Source of the DNA: Acinetobacter sp. ANC 4169
GTDB lineage: Bacteria; Pseudomonadota; Gammaproteobacteria; Pseudomonadales; Moraxellaceae
Assembly (NCBI RefSeq): GCF_002135355.1
Contig: NZ_NEGE01000009.1
Span: 1-64,000, forward strand
Length of the DNA: 64,000 nt
Reading direction: 5' to 3'
The notes under the pieces are model-generated. The model was given only the letters and a program-made list of their open reading frames with translations, made no database searches and was not told the DNA's origin. Positions 20,394-29,803 of the stretch are shown piece by piece. Every line of letters starts with the position of its first letter. Position 1 is the first letter of the stretch. The position numbers and the translations under genes are program-made.

Positions 20394-20416
20394 TTGACAT
20401 ACGAACCGTATGTCAA
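20394..20416. promoter_or_regulatory. Palindromic operator 1 in the tetR/ridA gap
   Basis: A perfect 10-bp inverted repeat, TTGACATACG and CGTATGTCAA around a 3-base centre (20404-20406). The left arm also contains the -35-like TTGACA reading toward the RidA gene, with TATGTT 18 bases on, so a bound repressor would cover that promoter. Confidence 0.7.
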
Positions 20417-20421
20417 TTATG

Positions 20422-20445
20422 TTTACATACGAGGTGTATGTGAAA
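20422..20445. promoter_or_regulatory. Palindromic operator 2 in the tetR/ridA gap
   Basis: An imperfect copy of operator 1: ACATACG and TGTATGT at 20425-20441 around AGG. Its centre is 28 bases from that of operator 1. Confidence 0.6.
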
Positions 20446-20486
20446 ACTTACACCATTTCTAAATTGAACATGAATTGAGAATAGTC

Positions 20487-20882
20487 ATGACCAGAATTGC
20501 GATATTTCCCCAAGACCGCCATGCACTTTATGAACAGCACGGTTACTCTGCCGCCATCAAATCGGAAGATTTACTCTTCGTATCAGGTCAGGTCGGTAGC
20601 CGTGAGGATGGTTCTGCTGAACCAGATTTCGAGAAACAGGTAGAACGGGCTTTTAAAAACCTAGCTGCAACATTGGCAGCTGCTGGTTGTACCTTTGATG
20701 ATATTGTCGATGTCACCACTTTTCACACCGATCCTGAACAGCAATTTGAAACGATTATGAAAGTTAAAAATCAGGTGTTTACACAAAAACCTTATCCAAA
20801 CTGGACCGCTGTTGGGGTGACATGGCTGGCGGGCTTTGATTTTGAAATTAAAGTGATTGCGCGTATTCCTCGCAATGCTTAG
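20487..20882 (+). CDS. RidA (YjgF/YER057c/UK114) family protein
   Basis: A 131-residue protein of the family that hydrolyses reactive enamine/imine intermediates or has related deaminase roles. Family marks are LLFVSGQVGSREDGSAEPDFEKQVERAFKNL, the central DIVDVTTFHTD and the C-terminal NWTAVGVTWLAGFDFEIKVIARIP. The terminal arginine usual in active-site RidA is present in VIARIP. The ATG at 20487 is preferred over an in-frame TTG at 20475. It is divergent from the TetR gene and probably its target. The specific substrate is unknown. Confidence 0.85.
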   Translation: MTRIAIFPQDRHALYEQHGYSAAIKSEDLLFVSGQVGSREDGSAEPDFEKQVERAFKNLAATLAAAGCTFDDIVDVTTFHTDPEQQFETIMKVKNQVFTQKPYPNWTAVGVTWLAGFDFEIKVIARIPRNA

Positions 20883-20994
20883 GTCATATCAATACATGCT
20901 TTTGCATCCGGTTCACTGGCTGATTTGAGATTGTTGATTCAGCTTGAATCGCAATTCGGTATAATGGTGCATTCCTTGTCGTTCTAACTCCCTT

Positions 20995-21621
20995 ATGTCT
21001 GAAAAATTAATTAACTCCCCTGTAAACCATTGGTGCGAGTTCGAATTCATCTCAAAAACAGTGAAGAATCCGAATATTCACATCAAGGGGAATTATTCTT
21101 ACTATTCAGCATATTGGGATCAGGGGTTTGAACGCTGTGTCGTACGTTATTTGCATGATAAGCCTGCAACATTAGAGAAACCCATCGATCAGCTCTATAT
21201 TGGCAATTTCGTCTGTTTTGGCGCTGAATGCGTGATTATGATGGGCGGTAATCAATTGCACCGTACCGACTGGATATCAGCCTTTCCGTTCGATACGCGC
21301 AGTTTTGTGCCTGCTGGCGATACGGTTATTGGCGATGGCTGCTGGATTGGCTCTCGTGCCATGATTATGCAGGGTGTAAAGCTTGGTGAAGGTGCGGTAG
21401 TCGCAACAGGTGCGGTAGTCACAAAAGATGTTCCGCCTTATGCTGTCGTTGGCGGTGTACCTGCAAAAATTATTAAATACCGTTTTCCTGAAGAAGATAT
21501 AAAAAAACTGCTTTCCCTCAAACTTTATGACATAGATGAAAAGCTGTTTTTAAAGATGAGGGAAAAGTTGCAGACGGATGATGTTACATCGCTACTGCAT
21601 ACCTTTAATGCGCTTGAATAA
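20995..21621 (+). CDS. CatB-related O-acetyltransferase (hexapeptide-repeat)
   Basis: A 208-residue left-handed beta-helix acyltransferase of the CatB/Vat (xenobiotic acetyltransferase) branch. It has YYSAYW near the start, the hexapeptide repeat region [44 protein letters not shown] (about 115-160) and the PAKIIKYRF motif after it. The family transfers acetyl from acetyl-CoA to chloramphenicol, streptogramins or other hydroxyl substrates. Resistance cannot be inferred from sequence alone. TATAAT is seen at 20960-20965. The 3' end overlaps the convergent next gene by 17 bases. Confidence 0.85.
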   Translation: MSEKLINSPVNHWCEFEFISKTVKNPNIHIKGNYSYYSAYWDQGFERCVVRYLHDKPATLEKPIDQLYIGNFVCFGAECVIMMGGNQLHRTDWISAFPFDTRSFVPAGDTVIGDGCWIGSRAMIMQGVKLGEGAVVATGAVVTKDVPPYAVVGGVPAKIIKYRFPEEDIKKLLSLKLYDIDEKLFLKMREKLQTDDVTSLLHTFNALE

Positions 21622-22354
21622 AAGGGATTAGCGTCAAACTCCGCTGTTTATATTCATCGATTTTATTATTTTTAAGCCAGTTTATATTCAAATAACTTAA
21701 ACGCCATTCATAATAAGTCAATCCTACATCTCTATAGCTGATCTTAAGTATGGTCGCCTTCTGATCTTCACAATAGTTATTCTTTTCATCTTTCATATCT
21801 CGGTAGCAGGAGAGTCGATTCTGGTATTCGTAAAAAGGTAAATGCTCAAAGACCAGTTTTGTTTTTCCTTTTGGAAGTAATTGAATAAAGTCCACATTTT
21901 GCTCACCACTATCATCCCCCAGAGAGTTTGAAATCCCGCCATAAACCAAGGCAACGGCATAACTATGCTTATTTAAAGGGTAAAGTGCGGGATGGAGATA
22001 AATGATCGACTCATGATCTTCCTGAATTGCAAACACAGGTTGATGCTGATCCAAATCCCACTGCTCCATAATTCGATATTGTCCACGCTGCTTTAAAAGC
22101 TGTGTGATTCGTAGTTTGTCTTCTATCAAATAATAATATTTATTTTTTGCAATATTTACTGACCAGAGTTGAGCATTTATTTCTTGACATTCGGATTCTA
22201 ATTGTTGGCAAATTTTCCTTATTTCAGTTACAGAAATATCTTCTTTTTGAAAAGGCAACGATTGAATTGAATTTTCAGCAGAAACAGGCAAAGTAATAAA
22301 TAAAATCCAAGTTGATAGCATTAATTTTTTAATCATCATAAATATTCTTGTCAT
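21605..22354 (-). CDS. Hypothetical secreted protein, 249 aa
   Basis: A signal peptide ([21 protein letters not shown]) is followed by a mature domain with many Tyr and Trp residues and several Cys ([25 protein letters not shown]). It is probably periplasmic. The start could be 22354, 22339 or 22336; none has a good ribosome binding site. It overlaps the convergent acetyltransferase gene by 17 bases. The family is not recognised. Confidence 0.6.
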   Translation of the reverse strand: MTRIFMMIKKLMLSTWILFITLPVSAENSIQSLPFQKEDISVTEIRKICQQLESECQEINAQLWSVNIAKNKYYYLIEDKLRITQLLKQRGQYRIMEQWDLDQHQPVFAIQEDHESIIYLHPALYPLNKHSYAVALVYGGISNSLGDDSGEQNVDFIQLLPKGKTKLVFEHLPFYEYQNRLSCYRDMKDEKNNYCEDQKATILKISYRDVGLTYYEWRLSYLNINWLKNNKIDEYKQRSLTLIPFIQAH

Positions 22355-22465
22355 TTTTTTATTTTAGCTATTTTATTACTTTTCAGGATTTTAACCAACA
22401 CTCCCCCCCTCTAACATGAAACATAAAACCTCCCCTCAATCAGAGTGGGTTTTTTCAGAATATAG

Positions 22466-22539
22466 TGGCTATGATGAGACTTGAACCTGTGACCCCAGCA
22501 TTATGAATACTACGCTCTAATCAACAGAGCTAAACTTTG
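22466..22539 (-). pseudogene. Degenerate tRNA-Met(CAU) relic
   Basis: On the minus strand the D-arm (GCTC...GAGC), anticodon loop TTCATAA (anticodon CAT), variable loop GGGTCACAGG and 3' acceptor strand CATAGCC-A closely follow the gamma-proteobacterial elongator tRNA-Met. The 5' acceptor strand reads CAAAGTT and cannot pair with CATAGCC. The T-stem has mismatches and TTCAAGT replaces TTCGAAT, and CCA is replaced by CTA. A weakened hairpin with T-run follows at about 22424-22455. It cannot form a normal tRNA. Confidence 0.75.
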
Positions 22540-22976
22540 AGTAATTAACATAATTGCTAGGTTGAATACTCAAACATTTTCGATTCCGTAATTCTTACTG
22601 CTATGCTTTTTCAAAATTATCACGTTGCCAATTCAATTGATTCTGTTCAGTCATTTCTATTTCATTATTAATAAGTTAACAAACTTATGATAAGACAATT
22701 TAACAGTACAGTTCACAGGTATTTTTACACATAGTTGCAAATTAAAAATATGCTTACAATTTCATCAGACTTTAGTTTTAAACCCACTAATTTTCCATCC
22801 AATCCATGTTAGATTAAATTACAAAAAAATTTTAGCAGATTTAATTATCCCTATGAAATTACTAGGTTTTGTTTTATTTAAAAAACGGCTAGTATCAAAT
22901 TTCAAACGGTTCCATTCACAGAAATTCATAGGGTTAAAGCATCTGTTTCTAGTAAGGATTATAAGGAGAAATACAC
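22540..22976. other. AT-rich gap upstream of the universal stress protein gene
   Basis: About 440 bases with no supportable gene. It presumably carries the usp promoter; an AAGGAG ribosome site sits at its right end. Confidence 0.4.
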
Positions 22977-23417
22977 ATGGCTTATCAAAATATTTTAGTA
23001 CCCGTTGACGGTTCAGAAACAGCTTATGCAGCTGTATCAAAAGCAATTGAATTTGCTAAAGCATTCGGCAGTAAAGTCACCGTAGTTCAAGTGTTAGCGC
23101 TGGATCCCTATATTGCAGCAGAATACATTTCTGCCAATCAAACTAATGACTTGATTGAACGTGCTCGTACGGCGATTGTAGAATCTCTTGAGGCAGCTAA
23201 AGCAAAATTCCATGAACAAGGTCTTGAAGTTGAAACCAAACTTATTGAAGGACAAGTGATTCATCGTGAAATTGTCAATGCAGCTAACGAAACCCATGCC
23301 GATCTGATTGTTATTGGTTCACATGGCCGTACAGGTCTGAAAAAACTGTTCCTGGGCAGTGTTGCACAAAGTCTGCTCAGTGAATCGCATGTTCCGGTAC
23401 TGATTGTCCGTCAATAA
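22977..23417 (+). CDS. Universal stress protein, UspA family
   Basis: A 146-residue single-domain Usp. The start YQNILVPVDGSETAYAAVSKA and the ATP-binding pattern G-x2-G-x9-G-S (in GSHGRTGLKKLFLGSVAQS, near 120-138) are both present, so it should be an ATP-binding member. A strong AAGGAG site lies ahead of the ATG. Such proteins are induced by stress and stationary phase; the specific role is unknown. Confidence 0.92.
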   Translation: MAYQNILVPVDGSETAYAAVSKAIEFAKAFGSKVTVVQVLALDPYIAAEYISANQTNDLIERARTAIVESLEAAKAKFHEQGLEVETKLIEGQVIHREIVNAANETHADLIVIGSHGRTGLKKLFLGSVAQSLLSESHVPVLIVRQ

Positions 23418-23431
23418 TAGGCCATACCCTT

Positions 23432-23460
23432 TCCCATCTTTTGCTAAAGGTGGGAAAAGC
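23432..23460. terminator. Stem-loop after usp gene (weak terminator)
   Basis: TTTCCCATCTTT / AAAGGTGGGAAA pairs with loop TGCT and one G-T pair, but no clear T-run follows on either strand. Confidence 0.35.
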
Positions 23461-23478
23461 TTGATTCACGCACATTTT

Positions 23479-23817
23479 TTATAAAGCATTCATCCACTGA
23501 TATTGTTTTAAATTAATTTTATCTCCAATCACCATTACCCCTTCTGCCAACAACTTTAATCGCTGGATATTTTCTCCCTGATCATTCAATTTGCTTAGGC
23601 TAATTTTTCCTTGAGCATTGATGACCCTGTGCCAGGGAATTTCCGCTTCTGAATCCAGATATTTTAAAACATACCCCACTAAACGTGCATGTTTGGGTAA
23701 GCCCGCCATCTTGGCAATCTGTCCATAGCAAGCGACTTTGCCGTAGGGAATGAAAGCCACTACTTGCAGGATTTGCCGTGCCAATTCATCACTGGAGCTA
23801 TTGGAATGTTGAGGCAT
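23479..23817 (-). CDS. Alkyltransferase-like (ATL) DNA repair protein, MGMT family
   Basis: A 112-residue protein with the C-terminal DNA-binding fold of O6-alkylguanine transferases: IPYGKVACYGQIAKMAGLPKHARLVGYVL and the recognition region. The active site PCHR is PWHR here (61-64), so tryptophan replaces the alkyl-accepting cysteine. This defines ATL proteins, which flag O6-alkylguanine for nucleotide excision repair rather than repairing it directly. AGGGA precedes the ATG. It is a single gene. Confidence 0.9.
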   Translation of the reverse strand: MPQHSNSSSDELARQILQVVAFIPYGKVACYGQIAKMAGLPKHARLVGYVLKYLDSEAEIPWHRVINAQGKISLSKLNDQGENIQRLKLLAEGVMVIGDKINLKQYQWMNAL

Positions 23818-23985
23818 ATAGTGTCCCTAAATCATTGGTATTAAACTTTAAGATTTCGTGATTTTTGCATTCAAACTGGTCGCTTTAAAAAAACTTCCAA
23901 CTCATCATCAAGATGGCTCATCTGTAAGAATATCCCGTAGATCATTGATATCTATTTACTCTAGAAAACACATAAAACAATATAT

Positions 23986-24012
23986 AAAAAAGCCCACTCA
24001 GGGGCTTTTTTT
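23986..24012. terminator. Terminator downstream of antiporter gene
   Basis: AAAAAGCCC / GGGCTTTTT with a short loop; it works on both strands. Confidence 0.85.
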
Positions 24013-24023
24013 AGTTAGGATGA

Positions 24024-25523
24024 TTAGAAATTATCTGGGCTTTCCAGACGTTTCACCACCTGTACCTTCTCTGGGTTATGCATCACTGCTACACCATCTT
24101 CGGCTTTTTCATCAATTAACGCATCCGGGTTATAAACGGTAATGGTTTCATTGCCGTTGGCATCTTCACCGATAATGTACTGGAAGCCTTTCTTATTCAT
24201 TTTATGGCACATGCGTTGATACCAGCCTTTAAAACCCGTGGTTTCTTCATTTGGGTTGTAATAAAAGGCATTCATGACCGCAGGTAAACCGAGTCCGCAG
24301 ACCAAGCCTGAAAGCAGTACCGAAATAAAGGTATAGCCAATTAAAATACTGCTGTATTCAGTTAGTCGTGGAACATTCGCCACGGCAAGTATTAATGCCA
24401 GCGAGATACCGCCACGCACCCCGCCCCATGACAGAATTGCCAGACTCCCGTTATAGCTTTTATTTCTAAAGCTCGGGAAAAATGCGAATGACAAATAGTT
24501 TGCGGCAAAGCGTGAAGCATGCAGAATAAAAAATGCGACGATACCACCTAGAATCAAGCTAATGCTTAAATCCAGAATAAAGAGTTCAAGGCCAATCAGG
24601 GTAAATAAGAATGAATTGATAATGCCTTCAACGGTATGCCAGAAATGATTGACCTCGCGAATTTCACGTTCCTGTAAAATCTCTTTCCATTTGTTGCCAA
24701 CAACCAAGCCACCAATGACACAGGCAATAGGTGCAGATGCATGAGCAAACAAGGCCACCAAGTATGAACCGCAGGCCAGCAATGCCGTGGTTAAAATCAA
24801 AGATTCCATTTCGTGTTTGCCACGAAGCAATCTTAAAATGCCCAGACCAAAGCCCCAGCCAATAATAACGGCAACCACAATCTCGTAAAGCAAGGTTTGC
24901 AAAGTACCCATAATGGTAAAGTGTTCACCCTGCAATACATTTAATAAAGTCATGAATACGGCGATACACATGGCATCATTAAACAGTGATTCACCTTCCA
25001 GTTTTACCATCAGGTGATGCGGTGCACGTACAGAACTGAGGACTCCTTTAATTCCAATCGGGTCGGTCGCACCCAGTGCAGCCCCTAACAGTAACAGCAC
25101 CAATAAATCGACATGCTTGCCAATCAGGAATTGATAGCCATACAAAGTGACACCAAAAAACACGGCACACAGCACCAGTGCAATACTGGCCAAAATACTG
25201 ATTGGTTTCCAATGGCTTTTTAAATCGGACACTTTAAATTTTAAAGCGGAAGATGTCAGGATAAAACAGATCACCCCATTAATTAGAAAGTCATAAAAAT
25301 CAATATGACGTACCGCTTCCTCAATATTATGAATATTAATGGTAATAAACTGGTTACCACTGAGCAGGCTGGCACCCCACTGTAAAATAAAGACAAAAAT
25401 TGCCGAAACAATGGGTACCCCAATCGCCTGAGGGAAACCTAAAATACGCTTATTAAAAATAGTCGTTGCAATTGAAAGCGCAAAAATAACTGTAAAGACT
25501 TGAAGAAAAAAGAAATTTCCCAT
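24024..25523 (-). CDS. CPA1-family sodium(potassium)/proton antiporter
   Basis: A 499-residue membrane protein with about 12 hydrophobic segments and a hydrophilic C-terminal tail of about 75 residues. The CPA1 marks GAALGATDPIGIKGVLSS and WGGVRGGISLALILA are present. It exchanges monovalent cations for protons across the inner membrane, for pH and salt homeostasis. The ion preference cannot be read from sequence. GGAA precedes the ATG. Confidence 0.88.
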   Translation of the reverse strand: MGNFFFLQVFTVIFALSIATTIFNKRILGFPQAIGVPIVSAIFVFILQWGASLLSGNQFITINIHNIEEAVRHIDFYDFLINGVICFILTSSALKFKVSDLKSHWKPISILASIALVLCAVFFGVTLYGYQFLIGKHVDLLVLLLLGAALGATDPIGIKGVLSSVRAPHHLMVKLEGESLFNDAMCIAVFMTLLNVLQGEHFTIMGTLQTLLYEIVVAVIIGWGFGLGILRLLRGKHEMESLILTTALLACGSYLVALFAHASAPIACVIGGLVVGNKWKEILQEREIREVNHFWHTVEGIINSFLFTLIGLELFILDLSISLILGGIVAFFILHASRFAANYLSFAFFPSFRNKSYNGSLAILSWGGVRGGISLALILAVANVPRLTEYSSILIGYTFISVLLSGLVCGLGLPAVMNAFYYNPNEETTGFKGWYQRMCHKMNKKGFQYIIGEDANGNETITVYNPDALIDEKAEDGVAVMHNPEKVQVVKRLESPDNF

Positions 25524-25758
25524 TAAAGTTCCAATTCGAGCGATTCATTGGAATAAAGCGAATGCATCCCAACATTTCCAGATAAATATTTAATTAAATA
25601 ACATTTATTAACCGAATCAGTTTAACCATTTTTTGCTTTGTCATACAAAATAGTTAAGTTTTTTTACATATTTTTGGCAATCATTTAACATAGTCTGAGA
25701 TCCGCACATTTCGTGTAGCCAGCCTTTCCTTAATTTTTACCTTAAGTTGAATTTATTC

Positions 25759-26316
25759 ATGCATCAAACAGTTAAAACCCTATTTCGGCTTTTTTTTGCA
25801 GGAGTAATTTTTCTGATTACATTGGCTTTATTTTTGAGTATTTTTTCAAAAGGCCAAGAAATTTTAAATGCAGATCAACAGTTCCAGCAAGCCAAACAGC
25901 TTTCACTCAAATCGACACCTGGCGAGCAATTGGTTCTGGTTTCCAACAATAAACGACCAGATCAGGCGATTTATATTCTCATCGCGAATAATGGTTATAT
26001 TGCCAAACTCAGCTGTGAGCATTATCTGCAAGATATTTGTACCGATACCTATAACCAGCAGCATACCCGGCAAATCAAACAATTAGAGTTATTAAAAATT
26101 GGTCAGCAGCATTATATTCAGCTGGTCAGTTATCAAGATAGCCGCACTCAAAAGCCACAACAATGGTCTTATTCGAAAGCACAAATTCAGCAATTCTATC
26201 AGGCTGATATTTCAAGTTTAAAATACAGCCTGTTGAGCATTGCATTGTTTGCATGCGCAGCACTTTATGTGTCGATTCGAATTATTCGAAACTTTAAAAA
26301 ATTTATCCATGGTTAA
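25759..26316 (+). CDS. Hypothetical membrane protein with two flanking helices
   Basis: A 185-residue protein starting at the ATG (25759); a TTG at 25747 is in frame but less likely. There is one transmembrane helix near the N-terminus (FRLFFAGVIFLITLALFLSI) and one near the C-terminus (YSLLSIALFACAALYVSI). The roughly 110-residue domain between them is probably periplasmic, contains two Cys (CEHYLQDIC) and is Gln-rich. The family is not recognised. Confidence 0.6.
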   Translation: MHQTVKTLFRLFFAGVIFLITLALFLSIFSKGQEILNADQQFQQAKQLSLKSTPGEQLVLVSNNKRPDQAIYILIANNGYIAKLSCEHYLQDICTDTYNQQHTRQIKQLELLKIGQQHYIQLVSYQDSRTQKPQQWSYSKAQIQQFYQADISSLKYSLLSIALFACAALYVSIRIIRNFKKFIHG

Positions 26317-26317
26317 T

Positions 26318-26346
26318 AAAAAAGAGGACTTTAAATCCTCTTTTTT
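26318..26346. terminator. Bidirectional terminator
   Basis: AAAAAAGAGGA / TCCTCTTTTTT with a 7-base loop between convergent genes. Confidence 0.9.
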
Positions 26347-26372
26347 AATCTTAGACTGACATTTTCAGCTGT

Positions 26373-27278
26373 TCAAATGGCTTGGTTAAAAGTATCGCAA
26401 TCGTTGATATTCCCCGATTTCAAACCGGTTTGAAACCATTTCATGCGCTGCTGACTGCTGCCATGGGTAAAGCTGTCAGGAACCACCTGTCCAGTCGCAC
26501 GTTTCTGCAAATAGTCGTCACCAATTTTATGCGCTGCATCCATGGCTTCTTCAATATCCCCCTGCTCCAGGAACTGGGTACGTTGCTGGTTATGGTGGGC
26601 CCAAATTCCAGCAAAGCAGTCCGCCTGCAATTCCTGACGTACAGAAAGTTGATTGCCTTGTACTTCACTAGATTGTGCCCGGGCTTTTTGTACTTGTGCC
26701 GAAATGCCCAACAAAGTTTGAAGATGATGTCCGACTTCGTGTGCGACCACGTAGGCTTGGGCAAAATCACCGGCTTGGTCCTGGCGTGACAATTCAGTGC
26801 TGTTCTGCTCACCCGAAATACCCATTTGCTGGCGCATATCTTTAAAGAAGGCAGTATCGATATACACTTTCTGATCGGATGGGCAATAAAAAGGCCCCAT
26901 GGCAGATTGTGCGGTACCGCAGCCCGAATCCACGATACCATTAAACATCACCAGTTTAGGCGCGACGTACTGGGCATTCAATTGCTGCTGGAACACTTGG
27001 GTCCAGGTATCTTCTGTATCCGCCAATACGGTACCGACAAAATCCATCGCCTCTTGCTGCTCAGGGGTTGGATTATCCAGCCCCTTGGTTTCAGCTGGTT
27101 GCGATTGTGAGGTTACCTGTTTGGTGGCCTGATAAGCTTGCTGCGGATCTACCCCAAAAAACTTCCAGGCCACAAATGCAACCACCAGCCCTAAAATACT
27201 AATACCACCTGCTTTAGCTCCGGCTCCACCTCGACGGTCTTCCACATTGGTACTGATTCGACGACCTTTCCAGCGCAT
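26373..27278 (-). CDS. YpfJ-type neutral zinc metallopeptidase
   Basis: A 301-residue protein of the YpfJ/KPN_02809 family. A basic N-terminus is followed by one transmembrane anchor (about 24-42) and a zinc-binding HEVGHH (His180, Glu181, His184). The conserved DSGCGTAQSAMGPFYCPSDQKVYID precedes it, and the C-terminal region has ADCFAGIW with the likely third ligand. The peptidase domain should face the periplasm. The substrate is unknown. AAGGA precedes the ATG. It is followed on the same strand by nothing but a terminator. Confidence 0.88.
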   Translation of the reverse strand: MRWKGRRISTNVEDRRGGAGAKAGGISILGLVVAFVAWKFFGVDPQQAYQATKQVTSQSQPAETKGLDNPTPEQQEAMDFVGTVLADTEDTWTQVFQQQLNAQYVAPKLVMFNGIVDSGCGTAQSAMGPFYCPSDQKVYIDTAFFKDMRQQMGISGEQNSTELSRQDQAGDFAQAYVVAHEVGHHLQTLLGISAQVQKARAQSSEVQGNQLSVRQELQADCFAGIWAHHNQQRTQFLEQGDIEEAMDAAHKIGDDYLQKRATGQVVPDSFTHGSSQQRMKWFQTGLKSGNINDCDTFNQAI

Positions 27279-27328
27279 AGTGATATTCCTTCTAGTTTGC
27301 TTTTAGCTAATTTTAGCCAGCTTTTGAA

Positions 27329-28255
27329 TTATGCCTGTTTTGATTTCGGCTTCATCTTCTGAATCATTGCAATCACGATTAAAACCAATAATCCGGCAAC
27401 AAAACCAATCGCCAGATTAATTAAAGTCGGGGTAACTGCACCTATAATACTGCCCATTGTAGGAATGTGCTGCACATAATCTACCGAATCTTCGGTGAAA
27501 TGATGAAACCATGGAATGGTATGAGTGATAATCCCGCCACCAACTAAGAACATGGCAATAGTTCCAACAATGGTCAAAGTTTTCATCAGTTTGGGTGCAA
27601 AAGCCAGTAAACCACGTCCCACAGTTTGTTTGAAACTCGATGCCTGCTCGGTTAAATACAATCCCAGATCATCAATTTTGACAATCATGGCGACAAAGCC
27701 ATAAACCCCAACCGTCATGACGATGGCAATAGCTGAAAGCACCATGACTTTAGTCGCAAAAGCAGCAGTCGCCACTGTACCCAGTGAAATCACCACAATT
27801 TCAGCAGATAAAATAAAGTCGGTACGAATTGCACCTTTAATTTTTTCTTTTTCAAATGTGGCTAAATCAGTTTCGATTGCTGTTAACTCGGCTTCAGCCG
27901 CTTCTTCAGTCGTGGCTTTTTTATGCTTCAGACTATGCAGAACCTTTTCCACGCCTTCATAACATAGGAACAAACCGCCAATCATCAATAAGGGATTGAT
28001 TAACCAAGGCGCGACCACACTAATCAACAGGGCCAAAGGCACAAGAATGAGCTTATTAACAAAAGAGCCTTTGGCAACACCCCAAACTACAGGAAGTTCA
28101 CGCTCAGAACGCACGCCACTAACTTGTTGGGCATTGAGTGCCAAATCATCGCCCAATACCCCTGCGGTTTTTTTTGCAGCCATTTTGCTCATCACAGCAA
28201 CGTCGTCTAAAACAGTCGCAATATCATCTAATAATATTAATAAGCTACTCGCCAT
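27329..28255 (-). CDS. DUF808 (YedI-like) membrane protein
   Basis: A 308-residue inner-membrane protein with the family start [38 protein letters not shown] and six or more hydrophobic segments after about residue 70. A lysine-rich tail ends it. It lies 50 bases upstream of the YpfJ-type gene on the same strand and may be cotranscribed. The function of the family is not established. Confidence 0.85.
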   Translation of the reverse strand: MASSLLILLDDIATVLDDVAVMSKMAAKKTAGVLGDDLALNAQQVSGVRSERELPVVWGVAKGSFVNKLILVPLALLISVVAPWLINPLLMIGGLFLCYEGVEKVLHSLKHKKATTEEAAEAELTAIETDLATFEKEKIKGAIRTDFILSAEIVVISLGTVATAAFATKVMVLSAIAIVMTVGVYGFVAMIVKIDDLGLYLTEQASSFKQTVGRGLLAFAPKLMKTLTIVGTIAMFLVGGGIITHTIPWFHHFTEDSVDYVQHIPTMGSIIGAVTPTLINLAIGFVAGLLVLIVIAMIQKMKPKSKQA

Positions 28256-28454
28256 TCTTGTTATCCCTAAAGTTTCTATTCTGTATTTTAAAGATAAATA
28301 TTTAAAAAAACTGTATCAACATCATTAAATTGTTCTTATTTTTTCTATGATCTGTTTTTATAGTGCCTGCCATTCAAAAACATTATGCCGTACAATAAGG
28401 CCATTCATCAGCATATACGTGTAGTGCTAACAACTACTTTGGAATAGAGAGATA

Positions 28455-29468
28455 ATGAGTAATCAAGACAATCGTCCTGTTATTTTGACTGGCGACCGCC
28501 CAACCGGACAACTTCACTTAGGTCATTTTGTAGGTTCTTTACGTTCACGTGTAGGATTACAGGATTCTCATCATCAACATCTTCTTCTTGCTGATGCCCA
28601 AGCTTTAACCGATAACGCCGATAACTTTGAAAAAGTACGCCGCAATATTATTGAAGTGGCAACGGATTATTTGGCCGTGGGTATTGACCCAACCAAAACC
28701 ACGATTTGTGTTCAGTCATGCTTGCCAGCTTTGAATGAACTGACCATGCTGTATTTAAACTTTGTGACTGTGTCCCGTTTAGAGCGTAACCCGACCATTA
28801 AATCTGAAATTCAGATGCGCGGTTTTGAACGTGATATTCCCGCAGGTTTCCTTTGCTACCCTGTGGCACAGGCAGCAGATATTACTGCTTTTAAAGCAAC
28901 TGTAGTGCCGGTAGGCGAAGACCAGATTCCAATGATCGAACAGACCAATGAGATTGTTCGCCGTTTGAACCGTCAGATTGGTCACGAGATTTTGCCTGAA
29001 TGTAAAGCCCTGCTTTCCAATGTCGGCCGTTTACCTGGTTTTGATGGCAAGGCCAAAATGTCTAAATCGCTAGGCAATACCATTGTGCTGGATGCTTCAG
29101 ATAAAGATATCAAAAAAGCAGTCAATGCCATGTATACCGACCCGAACCATCTTCGTATCGAAGATCCGGGTCAGGTTGAAGGCAACGTGGTATTTACTTA
29201 CTTAGATGCGTTCGATACCAACAAAGAAGAGCTGGAAGAGTTAAAAGCACATTATCGTCGTGGCGGTTTAGGCGATGGGACAGTAAAAAAACGTCTTGAA
29301 GGCATTTTAAAAGAAATGATCGGCCCGATTCGTGAACGTCGTATGGAATTACAGAAAGATCCAGACTACATCATGGACATTCTGAAAACCGGTACCGATA
29401 AATGCCGTGACATTACCCAACAAACCCTGGATGAAATCAAATCAGGTTTAGGTGTGTTCCATTTTTAA
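28455..29468 (+). CDS. trpS: Tryptophan-tRNA ligase
   Basis: A class I aminoacyl-tRNA synthetase charging tRNA-Trp. The HIGH-type motif TGQLHLGHFVGS is near residues 13-24 and a perfect KMSKS is in KAKMSKSLGNT (near 198). The length of 337 is normal for bacteria. GAGAGATA precedes the ATG. It stands alone between a divergent DUF808 gene and its own terminator. No T-box or leader peptide was seen. Confidence 0.97.
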   Translation: MSNQDNRPVILTGDRPTGQLHLGHFVGSLRSRVGLQDSHHQHLLLADAQALTDNADNFEKVRRNIIEVATDYLAVGIDPTKTTICVQSCLPALNELTMLYLNFVTVSRLERNPTIKSEIQMRGFERDIPAGFLCYPVAQAADITAFKATVVPVGEDQIPMIEQTNEIVRRLNRQIGHEILPECKALLSNVGRLPGFDGKAKMSKSLGNTIVLDASDKDIKKAVNAMYTDPNHLRIEDPGQVEGNVVFTYLDAFDTNKEELEELKAHYRRGGLGDGTVKKRLEGILKEMIGPIRERRMELQKDPDYIMDILKTGTDKCRDITQQTLDEIKSGLGVFHF

Positions 29469-29480
29469 ACCCTTATAAAT

Positions 29481-29512
29481 AAAAAAGCCCTTGTTTCATC
29501 AGGGGCTTTTTT
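29481..29512. terminator. Terminator after trpS
   Basis: AAAAAAGCCC / GGGCTTTTTT with a 12-base loop. Confidence 0.85.
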
Positions 29513-29762
29513 ATAGTCAAAAAATGAGCAATCAATCACACTAACCTATGGTTATTAACCTGAATTAACACAACTTAACGGAAAGCCTCATGAAATGACT
29601 GACCATTCATTTTATGATGTCTCCAATGCTTAGAGCTACCCCTAGTTCTAACATTCTCCTTAACCGAACTGTGCAAACAGATTCGTTGTTCTACGCGATG
29701 ATCACCCCAATCATTGCGTATTTTTTTGCCTGTTTTTCTAGCAATAATACGTTTCAAGCAAT

Positions 29763-29793
29763 AAAAAAAACCCGCACTTGGCGGGTTTTTTTG
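29763..29793. terminator. Terminator of lysS
   Basis: AAACCCGC / GCGGGTTT, loop of 5, with A-run and T-run on either side; it acts on both strands. Confidence 0.9.
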
Positions 29794-29803
29794 GGTTCAC
29801 CAC

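Noticed and set aside
20995..21621. Possible chloramphenicol resistance gene
   Set aside because: It is a CatB-like hexapeptide acetyltransferase, but many relatives acetylate other substrates. There is no mobile or resistance context, so resistance is not claimed.
29575..29757. Open frame of 60 codons on the minus strand, very basic, between trpS and lysS terminators
   Set aside because: It starts with TTG right behind the lysS terminator, has no ribosome binding site, and shows no recognisable motif. I treat it as chance, though its composition is less random than most.
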